DNA of 14,514 nt, taken from positions 1 to 14,514 of the forward strand of contig CAMDKB010000053.1 in assembly GCA_945901195.1 (NCBI GenBank). The letters run 5' to 3'. The notes under the pieces are model-generated. The model made no database searches and was not told the DNA's origin. It was given only the letters and a program-made list of their open reading frames with translations. The DNA is from Rhizobium sp. Q54. Its GTDB lineage: Bacteria; Pseudomonadota; Alphaproteobacteria; Rhizobiales; Beijerinckiaceae. Numbering within the stretch: position 1 is the stretch's first letter; each line of letters opens with the position of its first letter. A program made the translations under genes and the position numbers. This document shows positions 8,276 to 14,514 of the stretch, piece after piece.

Positions 8276-9106
8276 TCAGGACACGACCGGCTTCAAAAAC
8301 AGAATGCCGGCCCATCCCAAAATACCCACGCCAATGCGCCACCAGGCGAACCATTTGAACCCGTGGTTTGAAACGAATTGCAGGAAACCGCGCACAACTA
8401 ACAAGGCTGAGAAGAACGCCGCAATAAATCCGATGACGATCAGCGCAACATCATTGAACGCGAGGATCTTGTAATTTTTCAACAGATCATAAGCGAAAGC
8501 GCCGGCCATTGTTGGCATCGCCAGGAAGAATGAAAATTCCGCAGCTGAGCGCTTGTCTGCGCCCAGGAACATGGAGCCGACGATGGTTGCGCCGGAGCGG
8601 GAGACGCCGGGCACCATAGCCAGGCATTGAAACAGACCAATCTTCAGACACATCGGCAGTGGATACTCCATGATGTCCGTGTAGCGTGTTTCCAATTGCA
8701 TCTCGTCGACGGCCAGAAGAATCAAGCCACCGGCAATCAGCGTCGTGCAGACGATGCGCGGATCGAACAAAACTGACTTGATATAGGAGCCGGTAAGTCC
8801 GCCGATCACCATGGCGGGTAGAAACGCCACCAGCAAACCAACGACAAACATCTGCGTCTTGCGGTCTCTGGGCAACGCTGTCGCGATGGCGATCAGTTTC
8901 CAGAAATAGACCATGAGGATCGCAAGAATGGCGCCCAATTGAACAAGCACCTCAAACGTCTTGCCCTTGGATTCGAAGCCAAGAAAATGGCCAAGAAGCA
9001 GTAGATGCCCCGTCGAGGAAACGGGCAGGAATTCGGTAAACCCCTCTACTATCCCAAGAACTAGAGCTTTGACTGCATCAATGATAAACATGGGCGCATC
9101 CGCCAT
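8276..9106 (-). CDS. uppP: Undecaprenyl-diphosphatase
   Basis: Inner-membrane enzyme that dephosphorylates undecaprenyl pyrophosphate, regenerating the lipid carrier for peptidoglycan and polysaccharide synthesis; also known as BacA because overexpression gives bacitracin resistance. The 276-residue product is almost entirely hydrophobic with about eight membrane segments. It contains both family motifs: EGFTEFLPVSSTGH (21-34) and PGVSRSGAT (166-174), whose Glu, Ser and Arg residues form the active site. The start is taken at 9106 (weak AGG upstream); ATG 9091 (protein beginning MFIIDAVKAL) is an equally reasonable alternative. It is divergent from the FzlA-like gene, another envelope/division function, and its 3' end nearly touches nth. 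Confidence 0.96.
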   Translation of the reverse strand: MADAPMFIIDAVKALVLGIVEGFTEFLPVSSTGHLLLLGHFLGFESKGKTFEVLVQLGAILAILMVYFWKLIAIATALPRDRKTQMFVVGLLVAFLPAMVIGGLTGSYIKSVLFDPRIVCTTLIAGGLILLAVDEMQLETRYTDIMEYPLPMCLKIGLFQCLAMVPGVSRSGATIVGSMFLGADKRSAAEFSFFLAMPTMAGAFAYDLLKNYKILAFNDVALIVIGFIAAFFSALLVVRGFLQFVSNHGFKWFAWWRIGVGILGWAGILFLKPVVS

Positions 9107-9192
9107 CGCGTGCCTGATTCATAAATCGTTAACCGTATTGCCCGGCCGCACATTCCGGAACACGATCCTGTCTGGCGTTTCCGGCGAATCGC

Positions 9193-9221
9193 TTGCCGGT
9201 GAATGATTCCGTGTTTATACG
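9193..9221 (+). promoter_or_regulatory. Candidate promoter of the fzlA-like/queG/SDR run
   Basis: TTGCCG (9193-9198), a 17-bp spacer, then TATACG (9216-9221), a good match to alphaproteobacterial housekeeping promoters. Transcription would begin near 9228. This rules out the open-frame start at 9193 for the following gene and supports the ATG at 9283 (leader about 55 nt). Confidence 0.5.
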
Positions 9222-9282
9222 GAGCGCCCGGAGCGATCTACTGACATTTGCCGTGGCAGGCGGAAAGCCACTTGAAGAGCCC

Positions 9283-9972
9283 ATGACAATTCTTCTGTAT
9301 CATCCCATGTGTCCGCATTCGCGATTCATCCGCCTCGCGCTGAGTGAGTATGGTATCGAGGCTGATCTCGTGGAAGAAAAGGTACAGGAGCGCCGGCCGG
9401 ATTTTCTGGCTCTGAATCCTGCAGGCGCCACACCTGTTCTGCTGGACGAGCCAGATATCGTTGTTTCGGGCGCAGGGCCCGCCGCTGAATATCTTCACGA
9501 GGTTTACGCAGCTTCCGGTTCGGTTCGCCTGATGCCTGATAATCCCGTGGAACGCGCCGAGGTGCGCCGGTTGATGGACTGGTTCAATACAAAATTCTTT
9601 GCTGAAGTCAGCACGTGGCTCGTGCATGAGAAAATCACCCGCCGGTTCCTGGGGCCTCACGAGGGCGGTGGCGGGCCTGACATGGACGCTGTGCGGGCTG
9701 CGCGCGCCAACATTCGCTCACATCTCAACTATATCGGTTGGCTGGCGGCCAAGAGGAACTGGCTTGCAGGGGATGAAATGAGCTATGCAGACTTGGCAGC
9801 GGCGGCGCATCTTTCCTGCGCCGATTATCTGGGCGATGTGCCATGGGCGGAAAACGAGAACGCGAAGAACTGGTACGTGCGGGTGAAGTCCCGTCCGTCC
9901 TTCCGCGGGTTGCTCGGGGACCGGGTGTTGGGGATGAACCCGGCGCCGGTTTACGCGGATCTGGATTTCTGA
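9283..9972 (+). CDS. fzlA: GST-fold protein, probable FtsZ-binding protein FzlA
   Basis: A glutathione S-transferase-like protein of 229 residues. Residues 1-78 form the thioredoxin-like domain (ILLYHPMCPHSRFIRLAL, NPAGATPVLL with the cis-Pro, then SGAGPAAEYLHE). Residues 88-215 form the helical domain with LAGDEMSYADLAAAAHLSCADY. The C-terminus (DRVLGMNPAPVYADLDF) is an acidic-aromatic tail that I recall as conserved in FzlA. FzlA is the alphaproteobacterial member that binds FtsZ and is needed for curved filaments and constriction, not detoxification. The N-terminal sequence, length, tail and position next to queG agree with FzlA, but an ordinary GST remains possible. The ATG at 9283 is chosen from the fold and the upstream promoter, although the ribosome-binding site is weak. 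Its stop overlaps the next gene. Confidence 0.65.
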   Translation: MTILLYHPMCPHSRFIRLALSEYGIEADLVEEKVQERRPDFLALNPAGATPVLLDEPDIVVSGAGPAAEYLHEVYAASGSVRLMPDNPVERAEVRRLMDWFNTKFFAEVSTWLVHEKITRRFLGPHEGGGGPDMDAVRAARANIRSHLNYIGWLAAKRNWLAGDEMSYADLAAAAHLSCADYLGDVPWAENENAKNWYVRVKSRPSFRGLLGDRVLGMNPAPVYADLDF

Positions 9973-11129
9973 ACAAAGCAGCGTTCAAGTCAGCTCTGGC
10001 CGTTCAAGCCCATGAGCTTGGATTCGATGCATGCCGCATCGTTCGGCCTGACGCAATCCCGCAGGCTGGCGTGGCGCTCTCGCAATGGATCGAGAGTGGC
10101 GCGCATGGCGATATGGCCTGGATGGCTGAGACGCAGGCGCGCCGCGCCGATCCGCAGGTTCTATGGAGCGATGTGCGATCCATCGTCATGCTGGGCATGA
10201 ATTATGGACCGGAAGGCGATCCGCTGGCGTCACTGGACGACAAGAGCAACGCGACGATTTCCGTTTATGCACGCCATCGCGATTATCATGATGTGATCAA
10301 GGGGCGGCTGAAACATCTGGCCCAGTGGCTGTTGAAAGAAGGCCGCGCTGCAGATGGACAAGTCAAAGTGTTCGCCGATACGGCGCCCGTTATGGAAAAG
10401 CCGCTCGCGGCGGCTGCGGGCCTGGGCTGGCAGGGCAAGCACACCAATCTTGTTTCGCGCGAATTCGGATCATGGTTGTTCCTCGGCTCGATTTTCACAA
10501 CGCTCGACATCGAACCGGATGTGGGCGAAAGCGATCATTGCGGCGTTTGCCGCGCCTGCCTTGATATATGTCCGACGCGTGCGTTCGAGGGGCCTTACAA
10601 GCTCGACGCGCGGCGCTGCATTTCCTATCTGACGATTGAACATAAGGGGCATATCGCGCGCAAACTGCGTCCCCTCATGGGCAATCGTATTTACGGCTGT
10701 GATGATTGTCTTGCAGTTTGTCCATGGAACAAGTTTGCGCAAGATGCGCGTGAAGCCAGATTGATCGCGCGCGAGGATCTAAAGCAGCCGGGTCTTGCAC
10801 TGCTTTGCCAGCTCGACGAGTCGGCGTTTCGCGCCTTGTTTTCAGGTTCACCTGTCAAAAGGATTGGACTTGATCGCTTCTTGCGCAATGTTCTCATCGC
10901 GATCGGCAATTCGGGCGATGTTGAATTGTTGCCGTTGGTTGTCGAAAGACTCCATCATTCCTCACCGCTTGTCCGTGCGATGGCGGTGTGGGCGTTGCGG
11001 CAACTGGCTGAGACAACGCAATTTATGCAACTCAAAACCCGGCATTCTCCCGCAGAAAGCGATTCTGACGTCATGAGCGAATGGAACCTTGAGAATGAGA
11101 ACGAGCTGCAAGCGGGCGGTCAGGGATGA
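9969..11129 (+). CDS. queG: Epoxyqueuosine reductase QueG
   Basis: Catalyses the last step of queuosine synthesis, reducing epoxyqueuosine at tRNA position 34 with cobalamin and two [4Fe-4S] clusters. Numbered from the CTG, it shows the catalytic Asp137 in ADTAPVMEK, the segment GLGWQGKHTNLV, cluster cysteines CGVCRACLDICP (191-201) and Cys217, and CDDCLAVCP (244-251). A HEAT-like C-terminal region (LLPLVVERLHHSSPLVRAMAVWALRQL) follows. The start is unusual. The frame is open from an ATG at 9843, but that would overlap the previous gene by 130 bp and add 42 residues unlike QueG. The family N-terminus begins at codon CTG 9969, inside a CTGA overlap with the preceding stop, with no in-frame ATG, GTG or TTG nearby. 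I annotate CTG, giving 386 residues (E. coli 379). Confidence 0.93.
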   Translation: MNKAAFKSALAVQAHELGFDACRIVRPDAIPQAGVALSQWIESGAHGDMAWMAETQARRADPQVLWSDVRSIVMLGMNYGPEGDPLASLDDKSNATISVYARHRDYHDVIKGRLKHLAQWLLKEGRAADGQVKVFADTAPVMEKPLAAAAGLGWQGKHTNLVSREFGSWLFLGSIFTTLDIEPDVGESDHCGVCRACLDICPTRAFEGPYKLDARRCISYLTIEHKGHIARKLRPLMGNRIYGCDDCLAVCPWNKFAQDAREARLIAREDLKQPGLALLCQLDESAFRALFSGSPVKRIGLDRFLRNVLIAIGNSGDVELLPLVVERLHHSSPLVRAMAVWALRQLAETTQFMQLKTRHSPAESDSDVMSEWNLENENELQAGGQG

Positions 11130-11998
11130 AAGTTTTCATCTTTGGCCTCGGCTATTCGGCCTTGCATTTCGTGCACATATTTCACGAAGATTTTAGCGGC
11201 ATCTCCGGCACTGTGCGCCACACGGAAAAGTGCGAAGCCCTGGAGCCTTTGGGTATAAAGGCATTTGTCTTCTCAGCAGAAAGTTGCGATCCGGCTGCAG
11301 GCGCGGCCTTGTTGCAATGCGATGCAGTGATTGTGAGTATTCCTCCGGATGGTCAAGGCGATCCCGTTCTGGGCGCGTTTAATTCGGTATTGCAGTCAAT
11401 GACGCGTCTTCAGCGCGTGATCTATCTTTCAACAGTCGGAGTTTACGGCGATCATCAGGGGTTATGGATTGACGAGACCGCAGAGTTGAATCCGGTCAGT
11501 GAACGCTCGAAACGCAGGATTGATGCGGAAAACGAGTGGCAGGCTTTTGCACGAAAGCGTGGATGCGATCTGCATATTCTGCGTCTTGCAGGAATTTACG
11601 GGCCAGGGCGCAACGCGATCGAGAATTTGCGCGCTGGCAAGGCGCGCCGAATTATCAAGAAAGATCAGGTTTTCAATCGCATTCATGTGGAGGATATTGG
11701 CCGGGCCATTCAAGCTTGTCTCGCAAGTTCGTTACCGACCGGGGTCCACATCTGGAATATTGCCGATAATGAACCCTCGCCGCCGCAGGATGTCGTTACC
11801 TATGCAGCCGCATTGTCTGGTCTGCCGCCGCCGCCGGAAATGCCGTTTGAAACGGCAGATCTGTCGCCGATGGCGCGCAGCTTTTATGGCGAAAACAAAA
11901 GAATATCCAATCGCGCCATGCGCGAGGATCTGGGCGTACAGCTTGCCTTCCCCAGTTATCGCGAGGGATTGCAAGGCCTCGCCAAGAATTCCGCATGA
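11126..11998 (+). CDS. NAD(P)-binding SDR-type protein, YeeZ-like
   Basis: A 290-residue Rossmann-fold protein of the extended/atypical short-chain dehydrogenase group. The N-terminus MKVFIFGLGYSALHFV carries the Gly-x-Gly-x-x-Ala nucleotide-binding turn (7-12). The middle has RVIYLSTVGVYGDHQG (97-111) and LRLAGIYGPGRNAIENLRAG, with a C-terminal substrate region. The YxxxK catalytic pair of classical SDRs is not visible: after Tyr107 comes SERSKRRIDAE instead. The enzyme is therefore probably atypical, as in E. coli YeeZ, and its substrate is unknown. The ATG overlaps the queG stop by four bases (ATGA) after GGGCGGTCAGGG, so translation is probably coupled. It is the last gene of the run and is convergent with the SGNH hydrolase gene. 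Confidence 0.85.
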   Translation: MKVFIFGLGYSALHFVHIFHEDFSGISGTVRHTEKCEALEPLGIKAFVFSAESCDPAAGAALLQCDAVIVSIPPDGQGDPVLGAFNSVLQSMTRLQRVIYLSTVGVYGDHQGLWIDETAELNPVSERSKRRIDAENEWQAFARKRGCDLHILRLAGIYGPGRNAIENLRAGKARRIIKKDQVFNRIHVEDIGRAIQACLASSLPTGVHIWNIADNEPSPPQDVVTYAAALSGLPPPPEMPFETADLSPMARSFYGENKRISNRAMREDLGVQLAFPSYREGLQGLAKNSA

Positions 11999-12028
11999 TG
12001 CTTCGCCGGAAGCAGCCAAGGTATAAGT

Positions 12029-12787
12029 TCAAGCTTTGCTGAAATAGCCCTGCACTGTTTCGATCGCAATTGTTTGCAGGAAATGCGCTGTGTCTGAATC
12101 GAGTCCTGCAAGCCAGTTTATGCCTACAGGTGATTTTCCGAACAGGCAGGCATAGGTGGTGCATGCAGCCAGATAGGTTCCCGGCAGGCTGGGATGGCGC
12201 TTGTCATCCACATAGAGATTGAGTGCGGGACGCGCTGCAATGGATCGCGCAAATGCCAGCCCTGCAGGAATAACCAGCGCATTGAGCCTGTTGCCGGCTT
12301 CTGTGTAACGTTCGGCCAGTGGCGCTGTCATCTCGGGTTTGTCGGCATAGGCCCAGGACATGAAAAACACTGGTTCGGCGCCATGCTTGCGGATCGTAGC
12401 CGCATTCCTGCCGATATATTCATCGAATACAGGAGCGAGCACCGGATGCACGGGGCCTTGACTAGAATCCATTATGATTGCGACATCAAACAGCTTTGTC
12501 AGATTGTTGAAGACAACATTATTGTCGGCATCGAACGAGTAACGGCCCACGGCATTGGGACGAAAATAGGATTCGACGTCATGCCAATCGAGGCCCGAAC
12601 CGCTGATCGTCGCCATTGCGCTGCGGTATTGGAAGCTGGGATCGACAGCGCCTAAAAACTTTGTAATCAGCGAGTGAATACCGTTATTGTAATAAAAAAA
12701 ACTGTTGCCGATGAAGATCGTTGACGAGGGTGCGCCGCTGGCAAGCTTCCTGATTGTCGGGGTCACTGCGATTGTTGTTCCTGACAT
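12029..12787 (-). CDS. SGNH/GDSL-type hydrolase-like protein (DUF4886-like)
   Basis: A 252-residue protein with the two ends of an SGNH hydrolase. Block I is TIFIGNSFFYYNNG, with Ser29 in a Gly-Asn-Ser context. The C-terminal block YVDDKRHPSLPGTYLAA provides Asp195 and His198 in the D-x-x-H pattern. Between them, SGSGLDWH and the strand FDVAIIMDSSQGP fit the fold. This resembles DUF4886-type SGNH proteins; such enzymes hydrolyse esters or acetyl groups, but no substrate can be assigned. There is no signal peptide, so it should be cytoplasmic, unlike many secreted SGNH esterases. A strong ribosome-binding site (GAGGAG) precedes the ATG. It starts 11 bp after the monooxygenase stop, so the two are probably one operon. 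Confidence 0.75.
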   Translation of the reverse strand: MSGTTIAVTPTIRKLASGAPSSTIFIGNSFFYYNNGIHSLITKFLGAVDPSFQYRSAMATISGSGLDWHDVESYFRPNAVGRYSFDADNNVVFNNLTKLFDVAIIMDSSQGPVHPVLAPVFDEYIGRNAATIRKHGAEPVFFMSWAYADKPEMTAPLAERYTEAGNRLNALVIPAGLAFARSIAARPALNLYVDDKRHPSLPGTYLAACTTYACLFGKSPVGINWLAGLDSDTAHFLQTIAIETVQGYFSKA

Positions 12788-12798
12788 TCCCGCTCCTC

Positions 12799-14259
12799 TT
12801 ATTTGAAATCCGGCGCCGTGACGCGATCAAGCAGGCGCTCGACCGTTCCGTGAAATTCATTCCACGGGGCTTCGCGATCGCTTTGGTTACGCACGACAAT
12901 GGAATTGCCAGCATAAAACTTTTCATAGATCTGATGACGGCCAGCAAATTCGGAGCCGACGAGATCCCAGGCCAGTTTGTATAACTTCATGCGTGGCAAG
13001 GCTTCCAGATTGGCCGTGCCCCACCAGCGTTCAAATCTACTTTTCAGCTCGGGATCTTTGAAGATATCGATGCTGGCAGGCATCTGCATGGGCAGGCCGC
13101 CGAGAAGCGTGCGCAGGATGTCGATAATCTCCGTATGATGTTCCTGACACCAGTTCAACGACGCATACATGAATCTTCGGTTGGGAGTGGCGAAGCCTTC
13201 AGGCCAGGCTTCCCAGCCTTCGATCTGACCATGAACCATGCCGCCGATGGTGGCTTCCAATGCGGCCAGGCGGCCAAGCAATTCACGTACGGCGGGGATC
13301 TTGTCGATACCGTTGGCTTCACAAATCTTGCTGGCCAAACCGGCGATGAGGCTCATCTTGGCCCAGAAGCGGATATTGCTCTGGCTGTTTGCATAGCAAT
13401 TGGCCGGCGTTTCGATATACATGCGACGGGACCAGATGCCGTCATTGTGTAAAAAGACGCGTTCCCATGGCACTTTCACGCTATCGCACACGAGCATGCA
13501 ATCACCTTCATCAAGGCGATAGCTAAGTGGATAATCAAGTTCGTGCTCGACGGTGCTTTCATAGGCGCGCCGCGACCACAGGGAAACGCCTTTTGTATTG
13601 AAGGGCAGAGCGCAAGTGATGCTTTCAGCCTTGTGCTTTTCATCTATGGGCGTGAGATTGCCTATCCAGACTTCGTCCGCGAACACTGCGCCCGTCGCCA
13701 GCATCTTCATGCCAGACAATGTCACGCCTTGATCGTCCTCCGCGACGACTCGCAGGCACGGATCGTCGCGCTGCTGGCCGGGAAAAAGCTCGGTGCTGCG
13801 CACGCCCGACGGCGGACTGGTTGCAAAGCAGAGATAGAGATCGTTCTTTCGAGCGTGTTTATAGAAGCGCGTGAGATTGTCGCCAAAGCCGGGATGCAGC
13901 GCATCGAGAACGGATGGTTTCATCGAAAGGCCTGTGACCATGCCTGCCACATGATCCGGCGAACGTCCGAACATGCCGAAGGTTACATCAGCCAGTTTAC
14001 GCAAGGCCCGCATGCGCAGGGCAAGTTCCTCTCGCGTACGGCATTGTTTCCAGTAAAGACTGAACCATTCGCCATCTTCTTTGAAGGCGAGTTCTGCGCG
14101 ACGGGCCGGATCAGACTTGTAATCGTAGAGTTCGGCAACTGTATGGGCGGCGTTGCGGAATGCGGGATGCGTCGTTACATCATCGACGCGCTCTGCACCC
14201 AGATATACGATGCGCCCGTCGCGCATGCGCTCGAGCTTTTCCTTGCCCGTCAGTAGCAT
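12799..14259 (-). CDS. 4-hydroxyphenylacetate 3-hydroxylase (HpaB)-family flavin monooxygenase
   Basis: Group-D flavin monooxygenase, oxygenase component. It uses FADH2 supplied by a separate reductase to hydroxylate phenolic or related substrates. The product has 486 residues (E. coli HpaB 520). Landmarks are the N-terminal LERMRDGRIVYLGAERVDDVTTHPAFRN, then GMFGRSPDHVAGM and the flavin-loop segment GVTLSGMKMLATGAVFADEVWIGN. The DSVKVPWERVFLHNDG segment and a long helical C-terminus follow. The middle part (SPPSGVRSTELFPGQQ) differs from classical HpaB, so the substrate may differ. No iron-sulfur ligand set of the related 4-hydroxybutyryl-CoA dehydratases is apparent. No HpaC reductase gene is visible. 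Two ATGs are possible: 14265 and 14259. The second is chosen because a GGGGG tract lies six bases upstream of it. The IS end lies about 54 bp upstream, so the native promoter may be altered. Confidence 0.85.
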   Translation of the reverse strand: MLLTGKEKLERMRDGRIVYLGAERVDDVTTHPAFRNAAHTVAELYDYKSDPARRAELAFKEDGEWFSLYWKQCRTREELALRMRALRKLADVTFGMFGRSPDHVAGMVTGLSMKPSVLDALHPGFGDNLTRFYKHARKNDLYLCFATSPPSGVRSTELFPGQQRDDPCLRVVAEDDQGVTLSGMKMLATGAVFADEVWIGNLTPIDEKHKAESITCALPFNTKGVSLWSRRAYESTVEHELDYPLSYRLDEGDCMLVCDSVKVPWERVFLHNDGIWSRRMYIETPANCYANSQSNIRFWAKMSLIAGLASKICEANGIDKIPAVRELLGRLAALEATIGGMVHGQIEGWEAWPEGFATPNRRFMYASLNWCQEHHTEIIDILRTLLGGLPMQMPASIDIFKDPELKSRFERWWGTANLEALPRMKLYKLAWDLVGSEFAGRHQIYEKFYAGNSIVVRNQSDREAPWNEFHGTVERLLDRVTAPDFK

Positions 14260-14318
14260 TGCCATCCCCCGTTTGCCGCGCGAAATTGTTCGTATTCGGT
14301 AGCGCGGATCATATAGGA

Positions 14319-14514
14319 TGTCCGTTACTTTATAGACTGCGGGAGGGTGCGCAAGTGGGCTTACTTGTCACATCCCGGTAGGTGATATGGCTGTTTTCTG
14401 AACAACTCCGGCTTCAGGCTATGCCAGTCCTTCATGGCCTGCAAGGGTGTCTTGCTGCCCAAGGCTGATTGCGGAAGCTGCTGGTTGTAAAGTAGCACGT
14501 AACGATGCAGCGTT
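14319..14514 (-). mobile_element. Partial insertion sequence, IS481-like, right part outside the window
   Basis: A transposase C-terminus is encoded at 14361-14514. Beyond its stop, the sequence TGTCCGTTACTTTATAGACT begins at 14319 and could be the terminal inverted repeat, since IS481-family ends commonly begin with TGT. The boundary is inferred because the other end is not in the window, so neither the inverted repeat nor a target duplication can be compared. Confidence 0.55.
14361..14514 (-). CDS. Transposase/integrase-core C-terminus, cut by the window edge
   Basis: The last 50 codons of a DDE transposase read in from the window edge to a TAA at 14361-14363. The translation contains LHRYVLLYNQQLPQSALGS and TPLQAMKDWHSLKPELF, and ends HLPGCDK. 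The YN-x-x-xP-x-SAL block is the end of the retroviral-type integrase core, and the Lys-Pro-Glu-Leu-Phe plus terminal Pro-Gly-Cys-Asp pattern is typical of IS481-family transposases. The frame is intact as far as visible. The catalytic D, D and E residues would lie outside the window. Confidence 0.75.
   Translation of the reverse strand, partial: TLHRYVLLYNQQLPQSALGSKTPLQAMKDWHSLKPELFRKQPYHLPGCDK

Noticed and set aside
8270..8284. Bidirectional terminator between nth and uppP
   Set aside because: Only a 5-bp GTGTC/GACAC stem without a T run; too weak to call.
9843..9968. N-terminal extension of QueG from ATG 9843
   Set aside because: It would overlap the FzlA-like gene by 130 bp, and the 42 residues are low-complexity (Gly/Arg/Pro) and unlike QueG.
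13543..14256. A 237-codon plus-strand frame across the monooxygenase gene
   Set aside because: Antisense shadow; the minus strand encodes the full HpaB-type protein without interruption.

Overview
This looks like chromosomal DNA from an alphaproteobacterium, most likely of the order Hyphomicrobiales (Rhizobiales) but probably outside the Rhizobiaceae. The evidence is moderately GC-rich DNA, alphaproteobacterial protein types (DnaK ending in a VIDAEFKEV-like tail, an iron superoxide dismutase, a DUF2244 protein beside endonuclease III, an FzlA-like GST-fold protein beside queG) and promoter-like boxes of the TTGCCG/TATACG type. The genus cannot be named from sequence alone. Most genes are core genes. 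The right-hand end, with a flavin monooxygenase, an SGNH-type hydrolase and an insertion sequence, looks accessory.

Layout. 1-19 (-): first codons of a gene cut by the window edge. 148-2118 (-): dnaK with its own terminator and a long leader carrying a sigma-32-like promoter. Just behind the promoter lies an array of five degenerate 20-bp tandem repeats (2361-2460). 2595-3605 (+): secreted cysteine-containing protein with an LprI-like C-terminal segment and a proline-rich tail. 3625-5023 (-): an AraC-HTH/O6-methylguanine-DNA methyltransferase followed by a VOC protein, probably co-transcribed. 5260-5541 (-): small secreted protein. 5542-6141: long intergenic region. 6142-6741 (+): sodB. 6951-7448 (-) and 7490-8269 (+): divergent DUF2244 gene and nth. 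8276-9106 (-): uppP, convergent with nth. 9283-11998 (+): a tightly overlapping run of an fzlA-like gene, queG and a YeeZ-like SDR gene. 12029-14259 (-): SGNH hydrolase and HpaB-type monooxygenase, an apparent two-gene operon. 14319-14514 (-): end of an IS481-like insertion sequence.

How the genes relate. Several housekeeping themes sit side by side: protein folding (DnaK), DNA repair (Ada-type methyltransferase, endonuclease III), oxidative defence (SodB), envelope and division (UppP lipid-carrier recycling, FzlA-like FtsZ partner) and tRNA modification (QueG). The uppP // fzlA-queG-SDR block is compact and internally overlapping, which suggests coordinated expression.

The parts that stand out are the tandem-repeat array abutting the dnaK promoter, the apparent CTG start of queG inside a CTGA overlap, the unusual pairing of an HpaB-family monooxygenase with a DUF4886-like SGNH hydrolase, and the IS element ending about 54 bp upstream of that operon. 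I did not find a CRISPR array, tRNA, rRNA, prophage or clear defence system.
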